Positions 30,935-42,587 of a DNA stretch of 64,000 bases are shown piece by piece. The DNA lies in NCBI GenBank assembly GCA_025766275.1, contig JAFKAC010000045.1, forward strand, positions 186,001 to 250,000, given 5' to 3'. Below the pieces are notes generated by a model, which was not told the DNA's origin, searched no databases, and saw only the letters and a program-made list of their open reading frames with translations. Within the stretch, counting starts at the first letter, position 1; every line of letters begins with the position of its first letter. This DNA comes from Lactarius indigo (taxonomy: Eukaryota; Basidiomycota; Agaricomycetes; Russulales; Russulaceae). Position numbers and translations under genes: made by a program.

Positions 30935-33900
30935 TCACCGGAAGTCCCTCGGTGGCCAGTCGCGCTGCTCATCGGCAATTCGCTCCAACGCTGTGGCACG
31001 CTCCAGCCGGTAGATGGAGTCGCGCTTGTCGTCCTGCGCACATTCGATCATCACGCGGAGTTGGCTCACACGAGTGCGAAGCCGATCAAGCTCATAGCTC
31101 GCCGCGCGATAGCGTGTAACCTCGGCCGTGAGTGACTTGTCGTTAATGCGGTTGAGGGCGCGATCGGTGATCTTGTCAGCCGCAAAGATAACGAGATCTT
31201 CATGTGGATATTGGGGGCGGAGAGTGGCTGATACGTGGGGTTTGGCGTAGAAGGGCTTACCATAAACGTGAGGTGAACCCAGTATGACCCCCAGTATAAT
31301 GGGGTCCGCCCCTCCGATAATTTGGACGTGCGACGCGTCCCTTTCTACTCCGTCCGGCCCGGTGATGGGGTATCGAATGTAATGGGGTCATTGGTTCGCC
31401 CTGAACCCTTCAGGCGCAATGACATGCGCGGGGTCTTCGGCGGCGGTGAACGGGCAGTGCTCCACAACACCAGGGACTCGCACACGTCCTCGATACATGG
31501 GGGACCCGTCGGTGTAGACGAGCCATGGCGTGATGAGGGGATTATCAGCGTCGTGTTTCGTTTGTAAGAAGGGGTGTCTCGCCGGGTAGTAATCTGCGTC
31601 GTCATGGCCAGCCTCAGCTGCCACCATCGCTGCCATCGCTCTCGCATCTCCCTCAGTCAGGCCGCGGCTGAGTCGAGCTGTTCCTTCTGCCACTCCGCCG
31701 CTACCCTCCTCCATCCGTCCAACTCATACTCCAGGAGAGCTTGAACGCTCGTCGTTGCTCGGGAAAATTCCGCGAACACCGATGAGGTCGTCGCTTGGGG
31801 GGATGGCGGTGATAGGTTCTCGCTCACCGGCGTCATTGCGGAAGACGTGGACGATGGCATGTTCTTCATCGTCAGGGTGTTGTGTGGGATCTGGAAATCT
31901 GGAGATGACGTGCGCCCACTCTTGCGCGGTGATGGGGCCCTCTTGGGGTCAGAGAGGCGTCCATGGTGTGATTTGGGCGTCGGGAATTTCAGTGTCAGTG
32001 TCGTCTTCCAAGAGGGCGCGGGCGTCGTTGGCAAGGGAGTCGAGGAGTGCTGCTTGGGTGACATGTCTTAGAGGAGAAGTGGGCATGAGAGTGGAGGTAA
32101 TAGTGCGAAGGAAGAGGGGATGACTCTCCTCTGTCCTCATCCTGCTCATTTTAACCGTTCTTCCGCGTGCTTGCGCTTCCTGATAGAGGCGAAGGGCATC
32201 GGGCGCAAAGACGTCGTCCTTGTTGACCCACTGATTCTCCGAGTCAGGGTATCCCTTCCATTTGACGAGGTACTGAAGGCGTCTTCCCCTGCCGAAATGC
32301 TGGGAGTCCAGAATTGCCTCGACTTCGTATTCCTCTTCTCCATCAATCAATTCGGGCAGCGGTCGTGTGAAGTTTTCTCCATGGAACGGGGTTCGTTTAT
32401 ACAGCGTGAGTAGATCGATGTGAAACACTGGGTGAATGCTCCACTGCGTGGGAAGTTCCAATCGATAGTTATAAGGGGACATCACCTGTGTCACCCGGAA
32501 TGGTCCATGGCGTCGCGCCGCTAGTTTCGCCGTAGGCTGATTGGTTCGGAGGTGTTTGCCTTCCAGCCACACGAGGTCTCCTATCTTGAATTTGGGCGTA
32601 TCTTTGTTGCGGACCCACGCTTCCTGGGCCTTCTTCATGAGACGTTGGGCGTCCTCTCTAGCCTCTTTTAGTTGCGTCAGTCGCGCTGTGACCTGAGGAA
32701 GAGGGGACGGCTTATCAGTCCAGTCTGCATGTGGGTTGTACCCCATCAACAGCTGAAATGGCGACTGTTTTGTGTGCTCGTGCGGCCAGTTGTTGTGCGC
32801 GAATTCGGCAATTGGTAGATAAGAGACCCAGTTGTCTTGCCGTTCATTCACCCAGAACCGTAGGTACTGTTCCAGCCATTGATTGGTGCGTTCAGATTGT
32901 CCATCAGTGCGTGGGTGGTATGCCGTGGAGATGTTCTGTTGGATGCCTAAGATCCGACATACTTCCCTAGTGAATTTCGACGCGAATCGGGGATCTCGGT
33001 CACTGATACATTTGCGCGGTAATCCGAAACGTTTGAATACATGAGCAACGTACAGGGCGGCTGTCTCTTCTGCTGTTATTTCTTCTCGGCATGGGATAAA
33101 GATAGAGGCCTTGCTGCAATCGTGGTCCGTGACAGTCAGTATGCTGTCGTACCCCTTCGACAACGGGAGTTTGGTGATGAAGTCCATGGCGACCGTCTGG
33201 AAGGGCGTGGCTTCTAGTTCCGGCATGATAGGGTGTAGTGCAGCTCGTATGGGTCTTGTGTTAACTTTGTTCCGTTGGCACTCTGCACAGCCCTGTACGT
33301 ACTCATACACGTCTTTCCGCAGTCGTGGCCACCAGTAGTGTCGTTCGAGGATTCGTTGCGTTCTCGCGATTCCGGGGTGTCCATGCACCGGCAGGTCGTG
33401 GTGGTCATGTATCAGTACTCGGTACGTTGACGCGGGTCCGGTTATTACGAACCTGCCATCCTTGTACCATTCTCCGTCTATTTTCTTGAGGTGATGGGGG
33501 TCTGTCCATATTTTGATTACTTCGTTGTCTTGTTGATGACGTGGTTGTAGCAAGTTTGGGTTTGCAACGAAGGTACGTGCAACGTTGATAGTCCTTATGA
33601 ACACCTCGGGGGGTAGGACTATGACTTCGCTGTTGTCGCTTACCCCCTGGTTGTAGTCTGGACGTCTCGAAAGGGCGTCCGCCCTACCGTTGTTCTTTCC
33701 CTTGATATGGTGAATCTCGAAGTCATATTCGGAGAGTTCGAGTACCTCCCTTGCGACTCGTCTGCTGATTTTCTGCGGCGACTTCCAGTATTGTAGGTTG
33801 AGATGGTCCGAGTAAATTTTGATCTTGTGTGGGGCTCCCGTGAGCAGTGGTCTCCAGTTTCACAAGGCTTTGACTATTGCGAGCAGCTCTAAATCATAAA

Positions 33901-35671
33901 TGTCGTAATTTTGCTCCGCTTCTGAGAGCGTGGCCGAGTAGTAGCCTATGGGGTGCCGTTTTCCATCAGCTTTTCGTTGTAGCAATACGGCTCCCACCAC
34001 GTATCCAGAGGCATCAACCTCTAGCTCGAATGGGTCCTGGAGGACCAGGTGTGCTAGCACCGGTTCTTCAGTTACGAGGTGTTTGAGAGTGTTGAATGCC
34101 TTTTCTTCCTCCTCCGTCCAACGCCATTCTTCGTCTTTGCGGGTTAACTTGGTGAGTGGTTTAGCGTGAGTTGCGAATCCGTGGATGAAAAGACGATAAA
34201 AGTTGCAGAACCCGAGGAACGACCGAACGTCCTTGACTTTTGTCGGCGTTGGCCAATCTTTGATGCCTTGGACTTTTATCGGGTCCATTCGGGTCACCCC
34301 CCTCTCAAGGATTACCCCCAGGTAATCCATCCGCGGCTGGTGGAATAGGCACTTCTCGAGTTTGAAGTACAGGTCATGTTCCCTTGCGACGTGTAAAACG
34401 TCACGTACTGCCGCGATGTGGGCTGTCAAATCGTGGTCGAAGTGAGTGGCAATGCCAATGTCATCCATGTAGACACGTATCGTAGTGCCCAGACGCTCGT
34501 GTTTCGCGATCGTGTCACGGTAAATGTGGTTCATCATGGCCTGGAACGTGGTGGGGGAGTTGGTAAGACCAAAGAACATGACCATGGGTTCGAAGAGGCC
34601 AAATTTGGTCTTGAATGCCGCCTTCTCCTGGTCGCCTTCGCGAATCCGAATGTTGTTGTAACCCCAGCGAATGTCGAGCTTCGTATAGATGTGGGCGTTA
34701 CTGAGGTCGAGAATAAGGTCTTGGATGAGCAGCAACGGGTATTGATTACGGATGGTGTGAGAGTTGATCACTCGATAGTCCTGTACGGGGCATAGTTTTC
34801 CGTCCTTCTTTTTGATAAAGAAGAAAGAGGATGCATACGGGGAGATGGAAGGGCGTAGATACCCTTGTTTCAACTTCTCGTCGAGGAATTCTTTCAACTC
34901 CCCTTCCTCTTTCTGCGTCATGGGGTATATCTTGCAGTCTATTGACGCTGGTGCCGACGGTTTGAAGTCGATCGCGTGATCCCAGGGCCATGACGGGGGG
35001 AAACGGTGCGAAGCCTGTTCGTTAAACAGTGTACTATATTCGGCGTATACTGGTGGCAGCACAGCTGCCGTCTGTTGTTGTTTCGCTGATATGGCCAACT
35101 CCGTCGATGTGGTGGCCCGCGCACGGGACTCATCTTCTTCGAGTTCTTGGGCGATTGCTTCCTTTTCTGCTGTAATTAGGGCCCAGATTGTGGGCGTCGT
35201 GAGTAGTTCCTCAGTGGTCGCCAGTACCACTGGATGCGTATCTGGATGCATGGTTGCCGTGGCCCAGTGAATAGTAGGCTCGAAGGCGCTCAGCCATGGG
35301 TATCCCAACACCATGTCTTCGCTTCTGAGATCGGTGACCAGGAAGGTCATCTTTTTATTCTGTCCGCGTGTTTTCACTTCCAGGTTAACGTAATGAGTGA
35401 TTAACCCAGCTTTATTTTCCGTATTGTCTATATTCCATATTTTGCGAGGCGTTACTAGTGGCTCTATCGGGATTCCTGCCCAAGCGGCCATGCTTGGTTT
35501 GATGAAGTTGTCGGTAGCTCCGGAGTCTATTAGCGCGTTGGTTTCAGTCGTTTGGTAATTCGTTTGGACAGTCACTGGAATTCGTAGGGATCGGTAGCGC
35601 GTTGTCACAATTACAGAATTACATTTTAAAGCCCTCACCCAGACTGACGGGTTCAGGCGCTCTGAAAACCC
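30935..35671 (-). pseudogene. Gypsy-1 pol (protease to C-terminal extension), several TGA stops
   Basis: Domain order on the minus strand: protease DSGAT near 35526, then reverse transcriptase (YMDDIGIAT). RNase H follows (VDASGYVVGAVLLQ), then integrase with HDLPVHGHPGIAR, CAECQRNK and DRDPRFASKF. The chromodomain ([18 protein letters not shown] ... KWKGYPDSENQW, near 32220-32330) is next. The extension carries PARHPFLQT, LVYTDGSPMYRG and GSPHVYGKPFYAKPH and ends at 30935. Stops TGA at 33860-33862, 31949-31951, near 31715 and 31388-31390 are in the same frame. Where Gypsy-3 can be compared, at least two correspond to CGA codons. The gene is dead as it stands. Confidence 0.9.
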
Positions 35672-37746
35672 TCCTTTCCCCACAGATCTTGAAGTATGAG
35701 GTCTTTCACCTCATCCGTACTGTTGGCCACCTGCGTCAGCCACTCCTTTGCTTGCTCTCCTGCTGTTTTTGCCGCATTGATTTGTGGTGCGGACGTTGCG
35801 ATGGGCGCCGGTGTAGCGTATCCCGGCAGCGATGGTTCATACTGTGATACAGGGCCTGGAGATCCCAGCCACTGCGGTGGCCAGGCAGTTTTGGTCATTC
35901 TGCTGCTGGAAGGCGGGGGGCTAGACCACTGCCTCTGGTTCCTTGGGTAGGGGCAATTTCATGAGAGATGCCCTGGGGCGTTGCAGTTATAACAAAGGAC
36001 GTTCCTTAGGTCCCTTCGAGATGCTCCCCTGCCTCTCCCTCGCGCTCCGGGTCCTCCCCTAGGTGGGAAAGGAGGTGCGGGCGTCGGCCAGTCGCGGTGT
36101 GGCAGTTTGCTGAAGTCGATGTCTTCCGACCCAGCAAGTCGTACCTTGGCACGATCTGCTGAAGTGTCCATGGCCCAGGGGTTCGTTTGTGGCAAGTTTT
36201 GTGGGAGCGCCCATCCGGTGTTTCTGCTTTGCTTTTTCGGCTGAGGAGTGGTTTTGTATTCGTTGAGCCTCGCTTTTAGGTGTATGTAGTTCTTCTGCCT
36301 TTTAAGGACAGCCCTCTTCCAGTCGTCAAATGTAATGGGCTCGTCGAACTGGAACACATTTTTGAACAGCTCCTTGGGCAACCCTGCTGTAAAGAGGTCG
36401 ATGGTTTGTGGTTCGTTGAGTTGGTAGTGAGCCTTTCTTGCCAACTGTTCAAAATCGTTGACGTACTTATCAACGTCTTCTCCTGCCATTTTGAAGCCCT
36501 TCCTTAATATGGCTTGTGCTTGTTCCCTCTCCAACGTGTTCTCGAATCGTTGACTGAAGCCGTCTGCTACGGCGTCCCATAATCCTCTTGTGTAAGGGCT
36601 GATCCCTTGTTGTACTTGCCTGTTGAGCCAATTCAGGAACGACAGAACCCATTCGCTGACCACCCCTCCTTTGATGTATGATAAGAATAGGAGGCATCTT
36701 CTGTAGTCGTTCCGCATAATGGGGGCGTCTAGGTTCATGCCCCAATAGACGTGCCACTGTGTTAGAAATTGATCGACTTTGAGTCTATCACCATCGAAAA
36801 CGGAGGGAGGCTCACCGGTTAATTTTTCATTGTGATGGCCCCCCGTGGCTCCCCCACTGCCTCCTCCGCCTCCTCCTCCTCCTCCGCCTCCTCCTCCTCC
36901 TCCGCCTCCTCCTCCACCTCCGCCGCCTTTAGGCAGCCCGAGGGGTGGTCCTCGTGGCAGTTCGGTCCTTCGTAGGTCGAATGGGACTCCTTCGCCAGGT
37001 GGCAGCGGCGGGTCCTCACCGGGTCCTCCGATGCCCGGGGGGAGATCTAGTGTGGGTCGTCGTTCTGATGGGGGGTCTCCTCGGTCTGATCCTATAGCTC
37101 GGCAAATTGCAGCATCGTCTGCAGTCATTCGTATACCCGTTTCAGGGTTGATGGGCATGAGGATGTCTCTGGCCTCAGCCCTTATCGTGCGTGCTTCCTC
37201 GATTGCGACTTCTTCCATGGCTTGCATAAGCATTGCCATGATAGCTGGTGATCGGATGTGAATTGGTTCTGGCTTGGTGATATGCGCGGACTCAGCTCGT
37301 TCAATAAGGAGATCTTGTATTGCTCCTCCACTCGTTTCCGTTTGATTTGGCTCTCGTCCTTCACTTCCCTCTTGGCTTTGTTCGTCAGATACCACTTCTC
37401 CGGTGGAGTGTTCTTGTATTTGCCCGTCAATAGGGCCCCAGTCGGCTCAACTGTTAAGTTCTCGTGCGTCGATATCGCAGTGATATCTAGGTCCTGCTGG
37501 TCGGATAGCGTCCCACTGAGAGTCTATGGGGTTCCACGTAACTTCTACCCAACACAAGTGGTCGAAGTTGAACTCAACTGGGCGGAATCTGGTAGGTCCG
37601 TTAAACTCTATGAAGTATCCGGTTTCTTCTTGTCTTTCCCTCCAACTAGCAGCTTGTAAAAAGCGTGTGGGGACGTTGCGTTCTCCTCTTCTAGGGAGCA
37701 AATAGGGACGAAAGCTCGTCCACTGGTCTCTTGTTGTTACGGCCAC
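35653..37746 (-). pseudogene. Gypsy-1 gag with TGA stops and long poly-Gly hinge
   Basis: It opens at GTG 37746-37744 (context atcGTGg); no ATG precedes 37239. The N-terminal domain (RDQWTSFRPY, WRERQEETGYFIEF) is followed by TGA at 37447-37449. Then come an acidic linker, a Gly-rich hinge that is an almost pure Gly run encoded by a GGA/GGC-type repeat (about 36857-36930), and the Retrotrans_gag domain (WHVYWGMNLDAP onward). A CCHC knuckle (CYNCNAPGHLS, then TGA at 35959-35961, NC) has its stop where Gypsy-3 has CGA. The gag stop is at 35653, after the overlap with pol. Confidence 0.85.
35665..35671 (-). promoter_or_regulatory. Gypsy-1 candidate frameshift heptamer GGGTTTT
   Basis: On the minus strand G GGT TTT lies in the gag frame shortly before the gag stop, with pol in the -1 frame and the same downstream gcctgaaccc / gggtgagggc stem. 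Confidence 0.62.
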
Positions 37747-37752
37747 GATGGA

Positions 37753-37765
37753 ATCTTGGTCTTAA
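37753..37765 (-). other. Gypsy-1 self-priming type primer site
   Basis: On the minus strand TTAAGACCAAGAT directly follows the 5' LTR. Eleven bases are complementary to ATCTTGGTCTT at 37995-38005 in the LTR, as in Gypsy-2. Confidence 0.68.
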
Positions 37766-38294
37766 TGTAACGTCGCCACAACGTTAGCTCGACTTGAGCG
37801 CAATTGACGGTAACAACTTAATTTGGTAGTTCAACACTCAGCTTGAAGACGCGAAGGTCCAAGTTCTTGTTCAAGTGAATACACGGAGGTACACTGACAA
37901 GTTGAAGTTCTTAGGTCACGAACGGAGTCGGACGTCTCTGGTAAAGGCGAGAAAGAGAGAGAGAGAGAAAGAGGAAGACAAGTGACGATTCAAGAAGACC
38001 AAGATGGAGTATCTTGGTCTTCACAAGACAGATTAAATACAAGTCGAGCAGGCTTTCAAGCGCTGCTATGTATCACAGTAAGATAGCGTCCAACGTGTTG
38101 CGTAAGTAGCTTGAACCCTAATACTACTACTACTAGTATTAGTGGCGTGGTCCTCAGTCAGCAATCAGCGCGCAATCCCCTATCGTACTCGTATCGCCTA
38201 TCGTAAGTCCGCAACTAATTTACCTTACCACCGTAGTTGCAACCGGTACAGTAAGGGTGTCCATCCGTGAGTCCATACAAGCAGAAACGTGACA
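37766..38294 (-). repeat. Gypsy-1 5' LTR (529 bp)
   Basis: It matches 30375-30903 with about 12 differences at 10 CpG positions. It is followed by ATGAG. Confidence 0.93.
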
Positions 38295-38398
38295 ATGAGC
38301 TCTCGAAAGATGAATGCAATAATGGGGCAATGTTTGTCCCTATTGTTGCTGGAAGTGATAAGACGACAGTTTCGGTTGCGACTGGCCACCAAGAATAC
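38295..38398 (+). pseudogene. Plavaka transposase exon fragment
   Basis: It includes the Gypsy-1 duplication, then reads on in frame from 38300: SKDECNNGAMFVPIVAGSDK and TTVSVATGHQEY, the characteristic Plavaka segment (GSDKTTVSVATG). It is cut at 38398 by solo LTR D. Confidence 0.88.
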
Positions 38399-39036
38399 TG
38401 TTATGGACTGGACTTGTTTTGACTTTACTATTAGTTTCTTACTTACACTTGCGTTCGCGGGAAAGTCTTTCCTTTCTTGGCTTTCCCTTTCTTGGACTTG
38501 CTGCGCACTAGGAGCCTTAAGATTCTCTCCTAGTGCAAAGTGAGACAATGAGACACTCATTGTCCTTATAAGTCTTTATTACTACTATACTTGGGCTAAA
38601 TGCACCCTTTTATGATAGCTGTGCACACTTTCTTCTTTTTCCTGTGCCTGCTGCAGATTGCTGTACTTTCTTCTCACGCTTGCTGCGGATTGCTGTGTTA
38701 CTTCTCACACTTGCTGCGGATTGCACCATTTGTTTGTTCTGCACAAACAAACCTTTTTCTATATAAGTCATGGCCCTAGGTAGCTTGTATCCTTAGACTT
38801 GACTTCTTTACCATCACAGTATACATTGTTTTCCCATTCCCTTGGGGTAACTCTTTGCTGAACCGTCGAACCTCTTGAACCCCCTTGAACTCCACTCACA
38901 TCTTGAGTATTGTGTCATACTCTGAGATCCTTGTTAACCACTTAAACCTTGCCATTACCGGCTGAACCCTTGCTCATTGACATAGAAAGACCAGACTTGC
39001 TCACGCCGAGCTGAACGTTCCTACTGTAACATTACA
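38399..39036 (+). mobile_element. Solo LTR D (638 bp)
   Basis: It starts TGTTATGGAC and ends AACATTACA, with duplication AATAC at 38394-38398 and 39037-39041. Removing it joins the Plavaka codons for HQEY and HPVYIS without a gap. A TATA box (tctatataagtc) near 38758 gives + orientation. Family unknown. Confidence 0.88.
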
Positions 39037-41112
39037 AATACCATCCGGTCTATATCTCTGTTGGGAATCTCACAAATACAGCACGATGAGCACATGGTAA
39101 CAGCATCCTTCCAGTCGCTTTCTTGCCCATACCAAAGAGTAAGTGAGTCTCTTTCACTGTTGTGCATACAAATCTCATGCCATGCGATTAGCGTCAAAAT
39201 CACACCGAGAGCACATAGATTTCCAGCGCTTCTGTCGCCAGCTGTATCACAAATGTCTCGAGCTTGTTTTCGACCCATTAAGAAGATACATGATGGTGCC
39301 GACAGTAGTGAAGTGCCCCAATGGACACTTTCGCCGTGCAGTATTCAGTTTGGGGCCTTACATTGCAGATTACCCAGAACAAGTCTGGCTTGCGGGTATT
39401 GTGTCGAAATGGTGTGCAAAGTACGTTCTCTCATTCCTCAATGGTTTGGTTCCTGTCCTGAGCATTGACTATCTCAAAGGTGTGACGCGGCACCTGACAA
39501 TCTAGACAGTGGGACAGGACACCGCCGAACTCACAAGAAGACTGACTACCTCATCAATAACTTCAGTCCTGCGGTCCTATGGGATGCGTTCGGCATCTAC
39601 AAGGATGTTGTTGTAAGTTATGAGATGCAAACACCTCTCACTGCTAATTTTCTGCTTCAGCCATTTACTCATAGTTTTCCTCGTGCCGACATCCATGAGC
39701 TGCTCGTGCCAGACCTTCTTCACCAAGTTATCAAGGGCATATTTAAGGACCATCTCGTTGCCTGGGTAGGTGACTATCTCTACCATGTCCACCGCAAGCG
39801 ACGTGCTCTAGAGATCATCGGTGACATCGACCGACGGTAAGTAGTCTCATGTTGGCATAATTGACTTAAAAGCTAATGCTACTTAGGATCTCTACAGTTC
39901 CTCCATTTCCTGGTCTCCAGCGATTTCCTGAAGGACGCGACTTTGTCCAATGGACAGGTGATGACTCCAAAGTGCTTATGAAGGTAAGCACGCAACTCCC
40001 TTCATCTCATGGATCAATCATTGACTCCAGGTATAGGTGTACCTAGGAGCTATTGCGGGCTATCTCCCATCTGTGATGGTCCGTTGTATCTCAAGATTTA
40101 TGGATGCATGCTACCTTGCCCGCCGGAATGCCATTTCTGGATTGGGGCTGGATCGGTTTTGAGAATCTGTTGCACAATTTCATGAACTGCGTGACATATT
40201 CATCACCAGTGGTGTGCGTACATCCATTTCTTTACCTCGTCAACATGCGCTGGTACACTACCATTTCTCCATTCAACTTTTTGGCTCTCCAAATGGGCTG
40301 TGTTCCTCCATCACTGAATCAAAACACATCAAGGCTGTCAAGGAGCCCTGGTGTCGGTCAAGCCGGTACAAGGCCCTCTCCCAAATGCTACGCATTCTCC
40401 TCTGGTTAGAGAAGATATCAGCACTTCATTGTCTTTTTACATTGCTCAGAATGCTCAAGGGAACAACGGCATCAAATATGGCAGGCACCACAGTCAAGGA
40501 CTCTCAGGAAGATCCAACACCACTTGCCCCAGAAAATGCCGCAGACTTGGATGAGGATGGAGCACCAATTGAGGGAGTCTCAGAGACACTGTCAATTGTG
40601 ACGTTGTCGGAAAAAACAGGTGCGCGTGTTCATGTATATGTCATGGTATCCGGCTTACATTAATCAACAGAGAATGCATATCCGCGGAACCTCATTGTTC
40701 TTGCAGAGTTTATACAACAGCCAGACCTTCCGCTCACTGTTCAAAAGTTTATCTTCTCCACTGACAACCCCAGTTTGGCAGCTTCGGCCAGTCTCCCTGG
40801 CACCATTTTGGGCCTGCCACAATTTCAAGCACAAGTACGAGTACACCATTCAGCGCTTGCAACATTCTTTGCACCAAGTGATCTCTGTGGCACAGGAGGA
40901 ATGCGTCAAGAGCGCATTCGCTCAACAACTTCCTGGTATGGCCATCCCCGCCATGATACTGTCTTTGTTGTTCTTGATGAGGATCTTCCTGGCATGGAAG
41001 GAATGGTCATTGCACGGGTTCAACTTTTCTTTTCTTTTAGATACAAGTGAGTTGACTATGCCTGTGCATATGTCAACTGGCTAGTCCGTGACGATGACAA
41101 ACCCGACCTAGA
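39037..41112 (+). pseudogene. Plavaka transposase, central and C-terminal exons
   Basis: The frame resumes with HPVYISVGNLTNTA, then a TGA in place of an Arg codon, AHGNSILPVAFLPIPK and an intron. Next come FCRQLYHKCLELVF, GHFRRAVFSLGPYIADYPEQ and a spliced segment with SPAVLWDAFGIYKDVV. FPRADIHELLVPDLLHQVIK, FKDHLVAWVGDYL and an ESKHIKAVKEPWCRSSRY segment follow, all typical of Plavaka enzymes. Several short introns are visible (for example after 39612 and 39838). The last exon ends in NWLVRDDDKPDL at 41112, where a copia solo LTR enters. At least one internal stop plus the insertions make it non-functional. Confidence 0.85.
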
Positions 41113-41729
41113 TGTTGATAAGTGACCCTTGCGCACTTAGCGGCTCGTACGGACCGGACTTGCAGCATGGACTGCTTTAGATTAGATTAATTGGACCTGT
41201 AGATTACTTACATTTGATCTGTACAATCTAGCGCTGATCATTGCGTCATGTATGACATCATGTACTATGACATCATGTAGAACGCTCCGGACACTTCATT
41301 GTACTCAGTGCTTTATTCTCCTTTAGTTCTTATCCTTATTGTGATGTCATTATGATATCATCTTTGTCTGGACTCTCCTTGTTCTAGTCGCCTTGTTCTC
41401 TTTTTATACACTCCTTTTGTCCTGTATGTAGAACAACGCTCCTTGTATTCTGTGACTCTACGTTACCACTCTTGTACTAGTGTCACACCTCTGTACAGTA
41501 TAAGTAGTAGTGCTTGTACGCTCCTGGTCCACATCAGTTCTCTCACTGCTGTGTGCCAGGTATGTTCTCTCCACTGTAATACCATTATCAGTTCTCTCAC
41601 TGCTGTGTGCCAGACTTCCACTTTGCTTCACTCTGCTTGACACCCCTGTGCTGCTTCCAGTCACCCTCTATATCTCACCACAGTACTATCAGTCCACTGT
41701 GAGTATAGTTCCTATGTGTCTGTTCATCA
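41113..41729 (+). mobile_element. copia solo LTR (617 bp), inverted relative to the full copia
   Basis: It starts TGTTGATAAG and ends CTGTTCATCA, with duplication CTAGA at 41108-41112 and 41730-41734. It is the reverse orientation of the 813-7190 LTRs and more diverged from them than 16610-17237. Confidence 0.92.
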
Positions 41730-41963
41730 CTAGACACAGGTATGTGGACTGTGTCTCTGGAGATGCATCGCGGGAAGCCAGCTTCCCAAGTTATTGATGT
41801 GAGGACAATCGCCCGTGCTGCCCACCTCCTTCCAGTCTATGGTCGGGACTCTGTTCTGTCTGAAACTCAATACTATAATTCTTTAGATAGATATGAGTCG
41901 TTTTATGTTAACCCTTTCATTGATCACCACGCATACGAACTTTTAACTGACTGCCAGTTCTAG
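41730..41963 (+). pseudogene. Plavaka transposase 3' end with natural stop
   Basis: After the duplication the frame continues (LDTGMWTVSLEMHRGKPAS), then IDVRTIARAAHLLPVYG and FYVNPFIDHHAYELL to TAG 41961-41963. This matches the usual Plavaka C terminus. Confidence 0.88.
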
Positions 41964-42038
41964 CAGAGCTTTTTACCCATATTTTACGGATTTTGGACCA
42001 AATTAAATTAATTTAGATTGGTTCCTGGGTTTCCAGGT
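41964..42038. other. Plavaka 3' flank, left of Gypsy-3
   Basis: AT-rich sequence after the transposase stop, ending at the Gypsy-3 duplication CAGGT (42034-42038). It continues at 59617. Confidence 0.6.
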
Positions 42039-42558
42039 TGTAACGTCGTCATGACGTTAGCTCAACTTGAGCTCGAAGTGGCGGTAATGACTTAGCGAAG
42101 TAACGACCTGTCAACTAGAAGACACGGAGGTCCTAGTCCTTGCCTTAGTGAATGCACGGAGGCACACTGGCAAGTTAAAACGTCTTGAGTCACAAACACA
42201 GTCGGACTGTCTGAGGTGGAAGTTGGAAGAGAGAAGCGAAAGCAAGTGACGATTCAAGAAGACCAAGATGGCATTTCTTGGTCTTCACAAGAAGTCTTAA
42301 ATACATATCAAGCAGGCTTACAAGCGCTGCTATGAGTCACAGTAGGTAGCGTCCAACATATCGCAGAAACATCGCAAACACTAATACTACTAGTACCTGT
42401 ACTAGTATCGAGTCATTCAGGTACCGCTCAGTCAGCTATCAGTCGTAATCGCCTATCGCACTACCGTATCACCGTAGGTAAGTCCGCAACTAATATACCT
42501 TACCGCCGTAGTTGCAACCGGTACAGTAAGGGTCCGACACTCGATTCGAAACATAACA
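42039..42558 (-). repeat. Gypsy-3 3' LTR (520 bp)
   Basis: It starts TGTAACGTCG and ends CGAAACATAACA on the + strand. The polypurine stretch AAGAGGGTGA (minus strand) adjoins it at 42559-42568. Confidence 0.92.
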
Positions 42559-42587
42559 TCACCCTCTTCTCAGCGTGAGACCCTGAC

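Larger units (their letters stand above)
30375..38294 (-). mobile_element. Gypsy-1: complete but decayed Ty3/gypsy chromovirus
   Basis: A 7920-bp element with 529-bp LTRs and duplication ATGAG (30370-30374, 38295-38299), inserted in an exon of the Plavaka gene. All usual domains are present on the minus strand, but at least six in-frame TGA codons interrupt gag and pol. LTR differences (about 12) are all at CpG sites. Confidence 0.95.

Noticed and set aside
36845..37261. Plus-strand Pro-rich ORF opposite the Gypsy-1 gag
   Set aside because: Antisense shadow of the poly-Gly hinge of gag.
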